A stretch of 64,000 nt of DNA from Ailurus styani. Lineage: Eukaryota; Chordata; Mammalia; Carnivora; Ailuridae. Where the stretch lies: assembly GCA_002007465.1 (NCBI GenBank), contig LNAC01000136.1, positions 1,643,522-1,707,521 of the forward strand, written 5' to 3'. The notes beneath the pieces were generated by a model that saw only the letters and a program-made list of their open reading frames with translations, searched no databases and was not told the DNA's origin. A program made the position numbers and the translations under genes. Shown in pieces: positions 21,406 to 33,194 of the stretch. Numbering within the stretch: position 1 is the stretch's first letter; each line of letters begins with the position of its first letter.

Positions 21406-22700
21406 AGTGGAAAATGAGGTATTTCAGAATGAGCCTCCTGGTGTAAGTGTTCTGTTGGGTTGTTTTCAGATTTTTATCACGGCCCCCTTTCAAAAAGACC
21501 TGAGCTACTGCTAGTATAGTGTTCTACTACAACTAAGGTTCCTACTACTCCTTACAGTTGAAAACACTTGAGACTTAATCCTCAGCAAGCCTTGAGAGAG
21601 GTAGGAGCCCTCTGTCTTATAGATACTGTCATAGACATTTAGGCAAGGTAGGAAACTCGGGCAAGGCCCCGAGCAGATAAATGGTAGCATTGAGGGCATT
21701 TCAAAGGAAAGCTGTTTCAGTCCTGTAAACTAGCGGGGCAGGCAGCATGGGTCACCAGTGGCTCTATTCACAAAGCTGCACGAAGGAAACCCTCAGGGGC
21801 TGCAGATCCCACCAGCAAAGCACGGGAGCCTGCACGGTGTGCGGACGGAAGGGCCCGGAAGGCAGGTCTCGGCCAAATCCACAGATACTTCCCAAAGCGC
21901 CTCTTTCACATGGGGTTTTTCTTTGTTCATGGCTGAAATTCTTGGGAGCATCCTGACTGGAGCTCTCTTCTCTGGTGGGTGCCAGGAAGGTGTGATAGGC
22001 TCACCAAGAGGCGACAGAGAGTGGCCCAAGGATCTTCCGACTAGTTTCTAGATAATTGGGAACCCACGAGACTTTCTTAAAAACAACCGTTTCTTAGGTT
22101 ATAAGAATCCATCTCAATCGATAAGCTAACCCCTTTCAAGCAAATTCTTTGGCTCTAGAAAGTGTTATGGTTTGCTTTGATTTTGTGTTTTGGGTTTTTG
22201 GGGTTTCTTTGTTTTGTTTATTGGATTTTTTTTTTTTTTGGTGTTTCATCGTTGACCACTTTCTTGCTATGTAGCACTTATCAGATGCTACTTATTTCAG
22301 GCAGATCATGGATTTGCCCCACAAGAGAGGGCCATTTACTAGAAATAGGTAAATCCCTCATTCCCAAAATGCAATAATGTTCCTTAGTCCACTTCAGAAA
22401 CGAGCCCTCCCATGTGTCTGTTGCTCCCTAGATCATTTTAAGAGGCGTAAAATGCTTCCAGAAACCGCTTTGTGAAAAAAATAAACAGATTCCACGTTTT
22501 AGAGAAAGGCTTGACAACTGGGGAGGGGGGAGTTGTGACTTACCAGGTTTTTCTGGCATAAGAGACTTGCATGATTTATTTTCATTAAGCCCTTTGAGAA
22601 AAAAAAGGCAAACACCTGCCACTCCAAATCATCCCTAAATGTTTGGTATTGAGTTGCTCATGTTTCTCATTGTTTTCTTCCTTTCCCCCCACCCCCCAAG

Positions 22701-22731
22701 TATTGACCTGAAGCTAAAAGGAAAGCCCTAG
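22701..22731 (+). CDS. PRUNE2: PRUNE2 last coding exon (C-terminus)
   Basis: The acceptor is CCCAAG (ends 22700) after a C-rich tract. The first T completes the split Asp codon, then IDLKLKGKP and TAG at 22729-22731. Human PRUNE2 ends IDLKLKEKP as I recall, so Glu has become Gly here (GGA). With this exon the window encodes the last ~191 residues with the microexon, ~179 without. The rest of the exon is 3' UTR. Confidence 0.94.
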
Positions 22732-25505
22732 TTGGCCGTGGTTGGAAGAAGATTCTCTTCTGCTTCGTGATTCTGCTGAAGCCTGTCTACCTGGAAGACA
22801 CAGGCTGATGCTACTTTTTTCCACTTTGCACTACCTGGTGCCATTCTAAATTTCTAAGGGGCAAAACAGTAAGGGAATTTGTTTACTCTTCACGTATTTT
22901 ATGAAATTGTGTGTATTTTCCTATTTTGCCACTTACGTGCCTCAAAGATTTCAGTTGAACCTTAGCAAGACAATAGAACCTTCCACTTCAATATTCTGTT
23001 AACCCTTGGTGCCCTGGCGTCTCCTCTCATAGACTGGTGTTGACCAATCAGATACCTTGCGTCCACCCTTAAGCACGAGAGGATTCATTTCTGGAGATTA
23101 GCTGGATTCCTCCTTGGTGATCGCTTTAGGTTTAAAACACCCGGGGCTCCGCGCTCCCCAGGCAAGTCGTCCCCCGTGAAACTCTGCCTTTAAAACCCTC
23201 AGCTCGCTTAGCACGGCTGTGACCAGACTCCGGTGTGAAACCACCCTCCGCTGAGTGTACCCCCTTGGGTCTTGCCCCGTGAATCGTCTCTGACGTCTCA
23301 AAGGGGCCCAGGCTTCCTAATTCACATCAAGTTTCAGTTGTCAAATCAGGTGTCGTGTTTTCTGTGAATTGGTCTTTTTACCAATCACCACTTCTCCGAT
23401 GAATGCTGAAGGCCTCCATGCTGAGAAACGTTAAGGATTGATGCCAGCGTTTTTTGCTAGCTATCTCTGCTTCCCGCCGTCAACTTGGTTCACAGTGTTA
23501 TGTTGTGAGTGCCAAGGACTCAAGTGTAAGGTGGCCCGCTCAGAAATTCATTATTGGGGAACCTTCGTTTATCTCCAGTTCTCTCTCCCAGGCGTTACAA
23601 AAAGCAATCTGCTTCCAGTCACTTTAATCTGATTGGAGGTTTAATATGAAATAGGACTGTGTCCTATTATTTGCAGAAGTCCTCTGCGTGGTCTTCATAC
23701 ACCCTTTAAAATACCAATGTGTTTTCAAATCTGCGGGCCTCTCGCAGAGGGGCTGGCAAAGTCACGGCCAAATGTAGCCCACCACCTGTTTTCACACGGC
23801 CTTCTCATTACGGATGGCTTTCACATTGGGGTCGAAAAACATTTTTTTAATATTTCGCGACACATGAAAATGACTCAAATTTCCGTATCCATGGGAACAG
23901 GGCCATACGAGTTGGTGCCCACACTCTCTGGGGCTACTCTTGCCGATCACAGCGGCAGAGCGGAGCAGTGACAGCAGACCATGGGGCCTACAGAGCCGAA
24001 GCTATTTACTCTCTGAAGAGTTAGACCGGGGTTCCACTGTGGGCTTGGAGTGTGGCTCCATCCAGGAGAGCTGTCCGGGGCACGTGAGCCCTGGGTACCC
24101 TGCACTTTCAGATGCCTTGAGGTAGACCTCTTTGTACAGGTGACGGGATATGGCTGACCGCCTTTGCTTCGTGTCTGCCTCCCACCCACCTTCCAGAGGC
24201 GCCCTCAGTCAGGTCAGCACCCCTTCCTCCGTGAGCTCTACTTGCTCGAGTTCCCTTCTGTGTCCCTTTCAGCCAAGCATCTTGGTGAACTGTGTTCTTT
24301 TGGGTCTCCTCCCTCCTAACATCTGTCTTGTCCAACGGAAAAGCCCTCGAACATTCGCTCTGTCTGTACCCAGCTCCACCTTTGGAAGCCCACATTGTGC
24401 CTCTCCCGGAGCTCGGCGTTGACCCAAGACCAGTGACCTGACATTTGGTAGGTTCGCCCCTGGATCGCTGTTGCCCTAACACAGTTATGGACAATGCTCC
24501 CTTTGGCTCAGCCGTGTCCCATTTTGGAAAATGAATTAAGCAGAGCCCCTAACCACAGAAAGGCGTGAAGAAGTCAGGGTTGTGTTTAGTTGGTGCAGTC
24601 CTGAGCCCACAGAGCTCCTGATAGGGGAGTCTTGTAGTCAACCAGACACGGCCACAGTCTCGCCATGCACATTTTCCTTGAGCTTGTCCAGCCTGTTCAT
24701 GGAAAACTGCTCAGGTGGTCTTCTGTCGGAAGCTTCATCTTCCTACATGGAAACCGTGAGTCTCTCTCCCAGTCACTGATTTCGTTCGGGCTGTTCTGTG
24801 GGCTGCACCACTGTTCCAATAGGCGTCCGCCGTTTTATTCTCTTAAAAAGACACATTAACTTAAGTGCACGTGCTAGAGAAAAGCCACTCTGTAGATTCC
24901 GTCCAAGTAAGTAGAATTCTAGAAGAATCCTGAACAAATAATCCCTAAGCAGATAGGTAGACAGATGTAAACATTCACATCAGTAGCTGTCTCGCTCTTG
25001 CATTCTGAGCATTCTTGCTTTGGTGCTGACTTCTGGGAACGGTTTTACACTTTTCCCTGTAGGTTTGTAGTTCAGGGAACCGAGGGGTCACGGGGCAAAT
25101 CCCAGAGAGCAGAGCCACTCTCTGCTTGGCTCCTTGATTAAGAAAGAACATAAATCTACACAGAAGCTACTATCAAGGAGTGAAAAAGGGTGTCAGGGCA
25201 ATAGCCCGGTGTGGGAGAAAATCCTGAAGTTCCTCACTGAAGCCATACAACGTTTTGTGGGGTTACCTTCTGAGATACGCTCCGACGTGTGGGAGGAAGT
25301 CACTACTCTAAGCTTTTGTGTTATTAACATGTCATTTTCAGTATTTGGTTACAGCACTACATTTGCGCCTCTTCCAATCACAATGCCTCGGTAGTCTGCT
25401 CCCTTAGACACATTTAGATGTGCACAAACTAATCTTTTATATATTTGAAAGTTTTTCTACCATGTATTGGATCGCTCAGAATAAAGTATCTATTAGACTC
25501 TGTTT
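22732..25505 (+). other. PRUNE2: PRUNE2 3' untranslated region
   Basis: About 2.8 kb from the stop codon to shortly after the first AATAAA. It contains no CAN-SINE, L1 or MIR that I can see, unlike the DNA on both sides, as expected of a conserved transcribed UTR. The length agrees with the long (~3 kb) human 3' UTR as I remember it. The cleavage point is inferred. Confidence 0.75.
25480..25485 (+). promoter_or_regulatory. PRUNE2: Probable PRUNE2 polyadenylation signal
   Basis: AATAAA, the first canonical signal after the stop codon. It is followed within about 25 bases by the TG/T-rich stretch CTCTGTTTTGGTAAATG, suited to cleavage-stimulating factor. A second AATAAA at 25514 could serve as a backup. 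Confidence 0.7.
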
Positions 25506-25935
25506 TGGTAAATGAATAAATAATTTCTCCCTAAATAGAGTGGACTCATAAAGATATGTAACAACAGCATATTAAAATATATATATATAGCCTCTCTGTA
25601 TAATTCAGAAATAAAAACTGATTCCCCAAGTCACAGACTTTCTTTTCTCTGTGTCGGCAAGAGTCTTTCTCCAGCTTCATTTCTGTAGAAGACCTATGTG
25701 GGTATTGGTCCAGCTTGGCACTTGGCTGTTGAGGACTGTACTACTTTGGGCTTTCGTGATTACTTGATTTGTGTCCACTTCTCCTTTCTCTGTCCTTTGC
25801 CTTTTGGGGACATGTATTTATTTTAGAGTCAAAGTACATTAAATGGCATTTTATTTTTAGTTTTGGGTTCCCCCACACACACACTGACAGCCTTCAGGCA
25901 AAATCAGGCTTGCGAATTAGCCCCTGTGCCTTAAA

Positions 25936-25943
<8 letters not shown>

Positions 25944-25993
<50 letters not shown>
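25944..25993. repeat. (AT)25 microsatellite
   Basis: Uninterrupted AT dinucleotide run of 50 bases following a 12-base A run. Confidence 0.99.
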
Positions 25994-25996
<3 letters not shown>

Positions 25997-27148
25997 AAAT
26001 GTATACCTCTGTCTCTCCAAAGTGTTTGGAGTAATCAGATGTGCAGCTGCTCTCCAGAAAGCGAGACACTGCATGTTCTCATGATCTAGGAATGAGTCAA
26101 TATCCCAGTGAGTGGATATGAGTGAAGGTCAGAAGGACAGGAGGAGATAGAGACGCAATTCTGGTCAAATGAAGGGCATGGTGCTGCAAGGTTAACTGGT
26201 CTCTTTGTCTCCCCCTTTCCTTAACTATGGTGGTGGGAACTGGAGGCCGGCTAGGAGTCCAGCACGAGGGGAGTGGATGAGTAGAAATGTGGTGAATAAT
26301 CTGTGACACACTGTGCAGCTGTTCGAAAGCAACAAACAACACATCCATAGAGCCACACTTCTAGGGTAGAGTGGAAACAGAAAGAAAAACTCAATACGAC
26401 TCAAAAAAAACTCAATAGGATCATTTAGGTAACTTCTAAACCTATACATGGAGACGCCAATGCTACATACTATACAAGATGCATGCCTGTGGCAGGAGTT
26501 AGCACACTCATTAGTTAGAGTACGGGGTGGCGCTAGGAGGAGGGATCCGGGATGAAATTGGGAGCCTCATTAAAAGCCAAAATCAAAAAGAATATGTTAT
26601 GGGCTGAAGTTAAAAGCGAATAAAATAAAATGTTAAGTTTTCAGCCCTAGGTCATAGAAAAGCTGTGTCAAGGCACGACGAGTCTCCCAAGGGGCTATTT
26701 CTTCCACAGCTTCCCTTGCAGTTGCACCATCTCCCTCTGTGGGCAGCGTCTGTGTGCTTGTCAAGAGTCACCCCGGGTTTCATCGCCCTGTATGGTAACG
26801 GAGAGTTTAATTGAGCTGGAACGTTTTGGTTGTAATTCCGCTCCTCACCCTGCTGTGGGCTTTACAGAGTAAAGAGGCTAATTTTCCTTTAGAGTTTCAT
26901 TCACATTCATCCGAAATAAGTCTCTTGAGCCAGGCAAAATTATTTCTGCTTGATATATGACCATTTTAACTTTGATGGCAAACACGAATCACTGCCAACT
27001 CCTATCTCTCTAGCCTTACCCCTTGTAAGAGACCTCTACCCTTGATACTTGATCATGACTTCCTCGTGAAAGTCTTCCACCTTAGATCGGTGAACTAAAT
27101 TCCCATTTTCACCTGTCTTTGTTCTCTCTTGCTGCAAGACAAATTATA

Positions 27149-27775
27149 GTCGATTCTCTTTATTTGAGGTAGTTCTGTCCTGAAAAGTCACTGGGAACCC
27201 TGAATTAGCAAATGCTGACCCACTGCTCCTCACTCACAGGGTTAGGTTCCTGTGAACCCCTGATCGTGTTGTTTCCATGAACTGATCAACACAACCTTGT
27301 TCAGTGTGTGTTCCTGCTTAAATACACTTTAGTGTATATTGTTGCTTCAGTAACATTAAATTCGCAGTCAACAGCCTGAACGAAACTCATGCCTGAATGA
27401 AGCTTTTCTGGTGTGTAAATTTTCTCCATATGGAGAAGTTCCTGTGTTTAGGAACACTAGCGTTTCTGCTCTATGCTTGGGGACCATTCTAAACAGTGGA
27501 ATCAACAAAAATCACAAAAACGCACGAGACATGGCACTAAATTGAGCATGAACAGGACACTTGTTTACTCTATGAGACCAAAACAAGAAGCAGAACCTTG
27601 CCTTGTTTGACCTCAGCTGGGAGCACGCACATCACGCAACTCTAAGATTTCACTATTCTGCATATGTCCACAAATGACCACGAAGCACCATGAGTATTGA
27701 TTTTGAGGTTACACATAAGTCTGAGTGAGGAGGTAAATTTGCAGTGTGGAATCCTTGAATAAAGAACATTCACTG
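27149..27775 (+). mobile_element. pogo/Tigger-like non-autonomous DNA transposon, second copy
   Basis: Related along its length to the element at 12766-13388 (shared blocks include ACAACCTTGTTCA-like, TGTATATTGTTG, CATGGCACTAAATT and TTGATTTTGAGGTTACA). It is flanked by TA on both sides (27147-27148, 27776-27777). The first two bases of the left end are lost. No transposase frame. Confidence 0.65.
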
Positions 27776-27777
27776 TA

Positions 27778-28255
27778 TGCCAAAATTCAGCAACCTAAAA
27801 CAACATGCATTATTATTCCAGTTTCTGTGGGTTAGAAATCCAGATACATCTTAGCTGGTCCTCCATGCCAAAGTCCCACCAGCTGCAATCACAGTGTGGG
27901 TCCAAGGCTCAGGCAAGGTTCAGCTGGGACAGAATCTGCTTCCAACTTCATTCACGTGGTTGTTGGCAGGGTTCAGTTTCTCCAAGGCTGTTGGACTAAG
28001 GCCTTTATCCCTTGATGGCTGTTAACTGGAAGCTGCCCTAAGTTCTTTGACTCCTGGGCCTCTCCAATATGGCAGCTTGCTTCACTGAAACGAACAAGGA
28101 TCTGCCTGCAAGATGGAAGTTATCATTGTTTGTGACCTAATTCCCAAAGTGATGTCATGTTACGTCACTTTTGCTGTGTTCTATTGTTTAGAAACAAGTT
28201 ACTAGAGCCAGCCCACACTCAAGGGGAGAGCATGACACAGGGTATGAATACTAAG
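27778..28255. repeat. Old interspersed repeat, family not assigned
   Basis: Contains CAACCTAAAACAACATGCAT, TATTCCAGTTTCTGTGGGTT and TCAGCTGGGACAGAATCTGC. This belongs to a mammal-wide old family that recurs around 30.93 kb and 58.15 kb. I recognise the type but not the name. Confidence 0.5.
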
Positions 28256-28339
28256 AGGTGGGATCATTGGATACCATCTTAGAAGTTGCCCTATCATATC
28301 CCTCAAACCTTCTCCAATGCCTCTTTGACCTCCTCTGTC

Positions 28340-28510
28340 TCTTTTCATCTACAAGTAATCATATTTCTCAAAGTTTCCCTTTTCTTCCTTTTTTTGGTCA
28401 TTTTCCCATGACTTCAAGTAACATATCTTTTCATATCTCAATGCTTCTATTTTCTTCCTTTTTTTCTGCCATCTTCTCATGACTTCAAGTAACATATCTC
28501 TTCAGATTAT
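28340..28510. repeat. ~71-bp tandem duplication in pyrimidine-rich DNA
   Basis: Two units starting at about 28381 and 28451 share TTTCTTCCTTTTTTT, CATGACTTCAAGTAACATAT and CTTCA ends. A more diverged unit may precede them (ACAAGTAATCATATTTCTCA). Confidence 0.75.
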
Positions 28511-28654
28511 GCAAATCCTGGTTTCAGTCCCAACCTCCAAACTTCCATGATCATTTTCTCACTCGGTCTCTGTGCCCCACGCAATCCCCAAAGGGGAAAA
28601 AAATTCTCTCCCTTCTCTGATCTGATGAGACCATTTCTCTACCATCCCATTGCC

Positions 28655-28850
28655 ATTAAAATCATGTACACTGGGATTTAAATCCTGGTTCTTACCAGCT
28701 GTATTACTTTGGGCTAGTTACTTAACTTCTTTGAGCTCTAGTTTACTCATTTTTTAAAAATGTGGATAAAACTCTCATCTTAGATGGTTATATAAGAGTT
28801 AAATGGGATTTAAATGCCCAGAGAAGCCATTCAATAAATATTAGTTCTCT
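28655..28850 (+). repeat. MIR element
   Basis: Plus-strand MIR core: AAATCCTGGTTCTTACCAGC, TAGTTACTTAACTTCTTTGA, GTTTACTCATTTTTTAAAAA and CATTCAATAAATATTAGTT. Confidence 0.85.
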
Positions 28851-30414
28851 TCCCCACCCTCTTTTTTCCTTCATCTTTCCACATACCCAGCTTTTCTCTG
28901 TTAAGATGCCAACTTCTCCCAATCCACTGCCAACCCCCTCTTTAGTTTTTGTCAACTATGTCAGCATCTTGTTTCCTATCCCACCCCCTTTGCTAAATAG
29001 ACTAATTCTCCTCAATCCTTCCTCCTCTTCTCCCAGAGCTTTTTAGTCCGTCTCTCTTACTCCTCCTCTAGTTCATTCCCAGCTTTCGTTTCCTATTTTT
29101 GCTTGGTCTACCTCTGGTTTTTACTATTTGGAAACAATCTCAAAATTGCCAGGACAGTAGAAGAAATTGTTTTTCCTCAAACTCTTGAGAGTAAGTTGTC
29201 TGCATAACACCTCATCGCCCCCCAAATGTTTGGTGTGTTTCCTACAAACAAGGACATTTTCGTAACCCAACACAGCTATTCAAACCAGGAAGTTAACACT
29301 GAAACGTGACTACCACTGAATTCACACACGCCATTCAAGTTTTTCCTGTTGTCTCAATAGATGTGCTTTTATAGCAAAAGGATCCAGTTTCAGAATCACA
29401 CATGGCATTTTGTCATGTCTCTCTAGTCTCCTTCAATCTGGAACTATTTTTCGGCTTCTCTGACTTTCACTGTAGGACCATTGTCCTACAATCCTGTGCA
29501 AGGCAGGAGATAGAAACACACAAATAAATGGAATTCACGGCAAAGTAAACATCAAAGAGAAGATCATGTACAGTGCCTGGGATGTATAAACATGACCCCA
29601 AGAGCTATCAGTGGCCACCATCAGAAAGATTCAGATGTGCAAGGACCATTGATTCTGTGTTGAGATCCCAGGCCTTACTCACCAACCATGTGATAATGAG
29701 TACGTTACATTAAGCCTTAAGTTTCTGCCCAAATGTTATTTGTGCTTGGATACCAGGAGACACTGTTTTTCTTCCTCTTCTTGCCTTCTAATATTCAGTA
29801 TCTTTCAATTAAAAAAAAAAGGTCATGAATTATGTCTAATGATGGTGAAGAACCAATAGGAAACTGTACAAATTTTGTTTATTCTGCTGATAAAATTTTT
29901 CTTAATACATTTGGCATTTAATAACCTATCCTAGGACACATTTCTCTATAAGCTCAAACACTATTCCGTTGCCTGTAAGTATCAAATCAAGAAAGGTTTC
30001 AGCAACAAATTCAGTCAATTGCTATACTCTCTACCCCAACGTTTTTTGTCCCTGAGGCCCCCCGAGAAGAGGACCCCACTGTGGAGCCGCTGGCCCCTAA
30101 AAGCTTGTACAGAGCTCTGGCCAGTAGACCAGACTCATAAGCTCAACCAGCTGGATTTCTCTGAGCTCTGACCAAGCCTAAAGGTTCTGACCACAAGCCC
30201 CTCCCTCTCCCTCTCCCTGCCCCACTCCCTTCTCCCCTGCTGGAGAGGGCAAGAATACGAAATATGCTGAGATAGAAGGCAAGTCCCTCTCAAAGAGCTG
30301 CCTGCTTCTCATTTCTCTTCTAATTGATACAGTTTTGGACAGAAAGACCTAGAGTCTGGCTTACAGACGTGTGAGTTTAATGGACTCACATGCAGAAGAA
30401 CGAAGAAAAGACAG

Positions 30415-30474
30415 CTTGGTGAGTGCAGTGAAAGGTGTAAGCCTGATGATCCACAGACCTCAACCCCTGGGGCA

Positions 30475-30510
<36 letters not shown>

Positions 30511-30515
30511 GATAA
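30415..30515 (+). mobile_element. Very short LINE-1 3' tail with (AAT)n end
   Basis: Only the last ~65 bases of the L1 3' UTR (GGTGTAAGCCTGATGATCCA, CAGACCTCAACCCCTGGGGC) plus an (AAT)n tail. It is flanked by the 9-bp repeat AAAAGACAG at 30406-30414 and 30516-30524. Confidence 0.9.
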
Positions 30516-30920
30516 AAAAGACAGTTGAAGGACTGATGTGGCCTGTTTCATGTCAAAGCGAGTCTTCAAGCTCATGAGGGACACCAAGGGCCAGGCTTCC
30601 GAAAGTGTAGCTTTCTCTAAGGTCATGGGGAATATCAGACTTGCCAAGTCATTCCTGAGGAGCACTGGAATGACTGATGGGCTCTGAAGAAAGAAACAGC
30701 CTTCCCCGCAGTCCTTACGTCAGTGTGCCTTTTAACCACTACAAGACTTGGAAATTAGAACTCGCTTAAGATATCGGTAAGGAAACAAAATAGAAACTCC
30801 CGCTATATTTCTAATTTTAATTTCCCCCTGAATATGTATTTTAAAGAATTTTAATGGAACACGTGGTTGCTATAAATTTTTCAGACAAAGACATGTTTAA
30901 AAGAAAGCCCCTTCGTGTCA

Positions 30921-31180
30921 ATCATCTATTGTTATTAAGACTGAATCCCAAACTGGGTGGTTTAGAATAACAACACTCATTCATTTTGCCCACTCACCTA
31001 CAATTTGCTCAGGACTTTGTAGGACTGACTCATCTCTGTTCTGCACAGCATCTGTCTGGGCAGCTTGGGGTGGGGGGCTGGAGGAACCAGGTTCAAGTCT
31101 GACTAACCTGGATGGCAAGTTGTCTGAAATATTCGGCAAATTTAAAGCTACAGTTTTCCCAAGGATACATATCATCAGGT
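30921..31180. repeat. Old interspersed repeat fragment, family not assigned
   Basis: AATCATCTATTGTTATTAAG, GGTGGTTTAGAATAACAACA and TTTGCTCAGGACTTTGTAGG resemble the old family at 27.8 kb. Edges uncertain. Confidence 0.4.
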
Positions 31181-32727
31181 GGTTTTAAAGGAAAATGAGG
31201 GTTATAAATAAAAGAAACAAAGCAGCCTCCTCGCACTTCCTAAAATACAGTTTTTGAAAAGCTAAAAATGTGACTTTCACACAAGTTTACAATGAATGTG
31301 TCAAAGACGTCCTCCAACCATTAACGAATTACGTTAAGCGAGACGTTAAGACACGTGAAGCGGATGAGAAGCGGCGTAATATAGACTATATCAGGAATGA
31401 TCACGTGAATTTGCTAATAGCTGCATATAATCCGTATACGATCCAATAAGGCAATAAAATGCAATGTTTGGAGTGATCATTTCTACTGGTGGAAATCGAC
31501 CGAGTCTTGATTGAATAATACACATTTCCGGGGAAATTATCTCCCTTCTGCTGTCTCAGCCCGTGTACAGAAGGAATTGTCACCCCGTGACCGTTCTTGT
31601 CCAAGATGGGTACGTGGCCTGGCGTCACCCAGAGGAGCCTTCCATTCCCCCAGTGGGAGACTGGGACAGGGCCGTGTGGGCCCACTGGAGTCCAGACGCC
31701 AGGGAGACCCCACAGACACTTCAGTGAGAGCCTCCACGTTCTCCGGGGCACTTGAATCTGGAAGGCTTTGGGTCGGAACTTGCTGGCAGACATCCTGGCA
31801 CCACGCAAAGCCTGGAAATGAAGAACACGGGACAGTGAAGACAAACAATGGAGGGGGAACAGCATGGCCATGTCTCCGCTGCTTGATTGCAGCCCTAACC
31901 CCGGACTTGTCAGTTATATGCCACAGATTTCCTTTTTTTTTTTTCTTTTTTGCTTAAGCCAGGTAAATGGGTTCCTCACGATACAAGGTTCTCGAGCTCT
32001 CGCTGCTTCTTCTGTGCTAGCCAACTAAAGAGATAGTCAGTGCTCTATGCGTCGATGTTCCCTTCTATCGAAGGAATAAACAATACCTACAAAGACCCGT
32101 GGAGATTAAATACATAATAAACATAAGATATTTTTACAATGCAAGTAAAGGAAACCTCATATACCTTTATTTTTCTAAATTAAATCTTTCTAGCCCTCCA
32201 TTTACTAGGATGAAAAGACTCCTCACACCAGTCATTACTGGGGGCTCTTTTACTCTTTAGTGCTAAAAAAAAATGTCAAAAATTACCTAGGAAGGATTGA
32301 CTGGCCTTTGGTCCACCATGGTTGCTACTGGGATGGTCACTACCCAAGACCGTATGGTCCATTAAAAGCAGGTGGCTCCACAGCCTCTTGGCCATCTGGG
32401 GGAGCCAGTGACTTGTACCCAGCTCCTGAGACCAAGCTGTTTGATATGCGGTGCCCACAGCAGATGCATCCGCTCACCCCATCAGAAGTCCCGCTCTTGC
32501 TCCGACACTCGCATACAAGACAGGGATGCATGTGGATTCTTCGGCCCATTTTCCCTCCAGTCCCTTGGGCCCTTGCAGTCTTGGGCAGCTCCCTCTCTTT
32601 CATCCCAGTGACTCCATCTGCACACTCTCTGCTCTGTCTAAGGGACACCCAGCTAAATCCCCTCCCACACAGAAGCCTAGACGGAGTCGTACTAGGGATG
32701 CCTGTAGCTTCTGACTTGGGCTGGGAA

Positions 32728-32793
32728 ACACGTGCGTGTGCGCGCGCACACACACACACACACACACGCACACACACATACACACGCACGCGC
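32728..32793. repeat. 66-bp alternating purine-pyrimidine tract (CG/CA rich)
   Basis: Uninterrupted purine-pyrimidine alternation including CGCGCGCA and a CA run, with a CACGCACGCGC end. Strong Z-DNA-forming composition. Confidence 0.95.
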
Positions 32794-33041
32794 CCAAGTT
32801 AGCAACTGGTGGTAGGCAGCCTCCCAGAGGACTCCCCCTCATCCCCGCCTCCTGGTATTCGCACTCTGCGTCACCCTCTCCCTGGACTGGGGGCTTGGAC
32901 CCAGTGACTCACCCAGAAGAAGCCGAACATAGCACAAGGGAGAGAATGACTCCTGCAAAACTAGCCTCTCAAACAACAGTAACATCTCTCTTGGTTGCTT
33001 TCTCTCCCTTTCTCCCGCACTGCTCTGGGGGAAGCCCGATG

Positions 33042-33182
33042 CCATTCTTTTTTTTTTTTTTTTTTTTAAGTTTTTTTTTTTTTTGACAGNTTTTTTTTTA
33101 AGATTTTATTTATTTTGACAGAGAGATAGAGAGTAGGCAGAGCAGGGAGAGGGAGAAGCAGGCTCCCCACCGAGACACGCCC
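33042..33182 (-). repeat. Partial CAN-SINE across an N join
   Basis: The T-rich tail and GACAG occur before the N at 33090 and again after it (AAGATTTTATTTATTTTGAC...), then AGGCAGAGCAGGGAG and GCAGGCTCCCCACCGAG, where it stops. The head is missing. The doubled tail suggests an imperfect assembly join. Confidence 0.8.
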
Positions 33183-33194
33183 CTTAGCGTTCCT

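Larger units (their letters stand above)
18816..22700 (+). other. PRUNE2: PRUNE2 last intron
   Basis: 3.9-kb intron. It holds a minus-strand MIR (19321-19500), a GC- and CpG-richer block around 19.2-20.4 kb with a CTCF-like site, and a short CAN-SINE (21292-21405). The remaining sequence looks unique. The acceptor is preceded by a C-rich tract (22683-22698). Confidence 0.75.
25506..33090. other. Intergenic DNA downstream of PRUNE2
   Basis: No coding gene seen. It holds an (AT)25 microsatellite, a second Tigger-like element, an old repeat at 27.8-28.25 kb, a pyrimidine-rich block with a ~71-bp tandem duplication, a MIR, an L1 tail with an (AAT)n end, another old repeat fragment at 30.9-31.2 kb and a purine-pyrimidine alternating tract. 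The stretches 29.1-30.4 kb and 31.2-32.7 kb look unique and empty of genes. Confidence 0.7.

Noticed and set aside
1..25505. PCA3, the antisense RNA known inside human PRUNE2
   Set aside because: In human it lies in an intron further upstream than the exons present here, and nothing on the minus strand suggests it in this window.
32260..32802. 180-codon open frame ending in a His-Thr repeat
   Set aside because: Its end is the CA microsatellite and its body has no recognisable domain. The opposite strand is also open.
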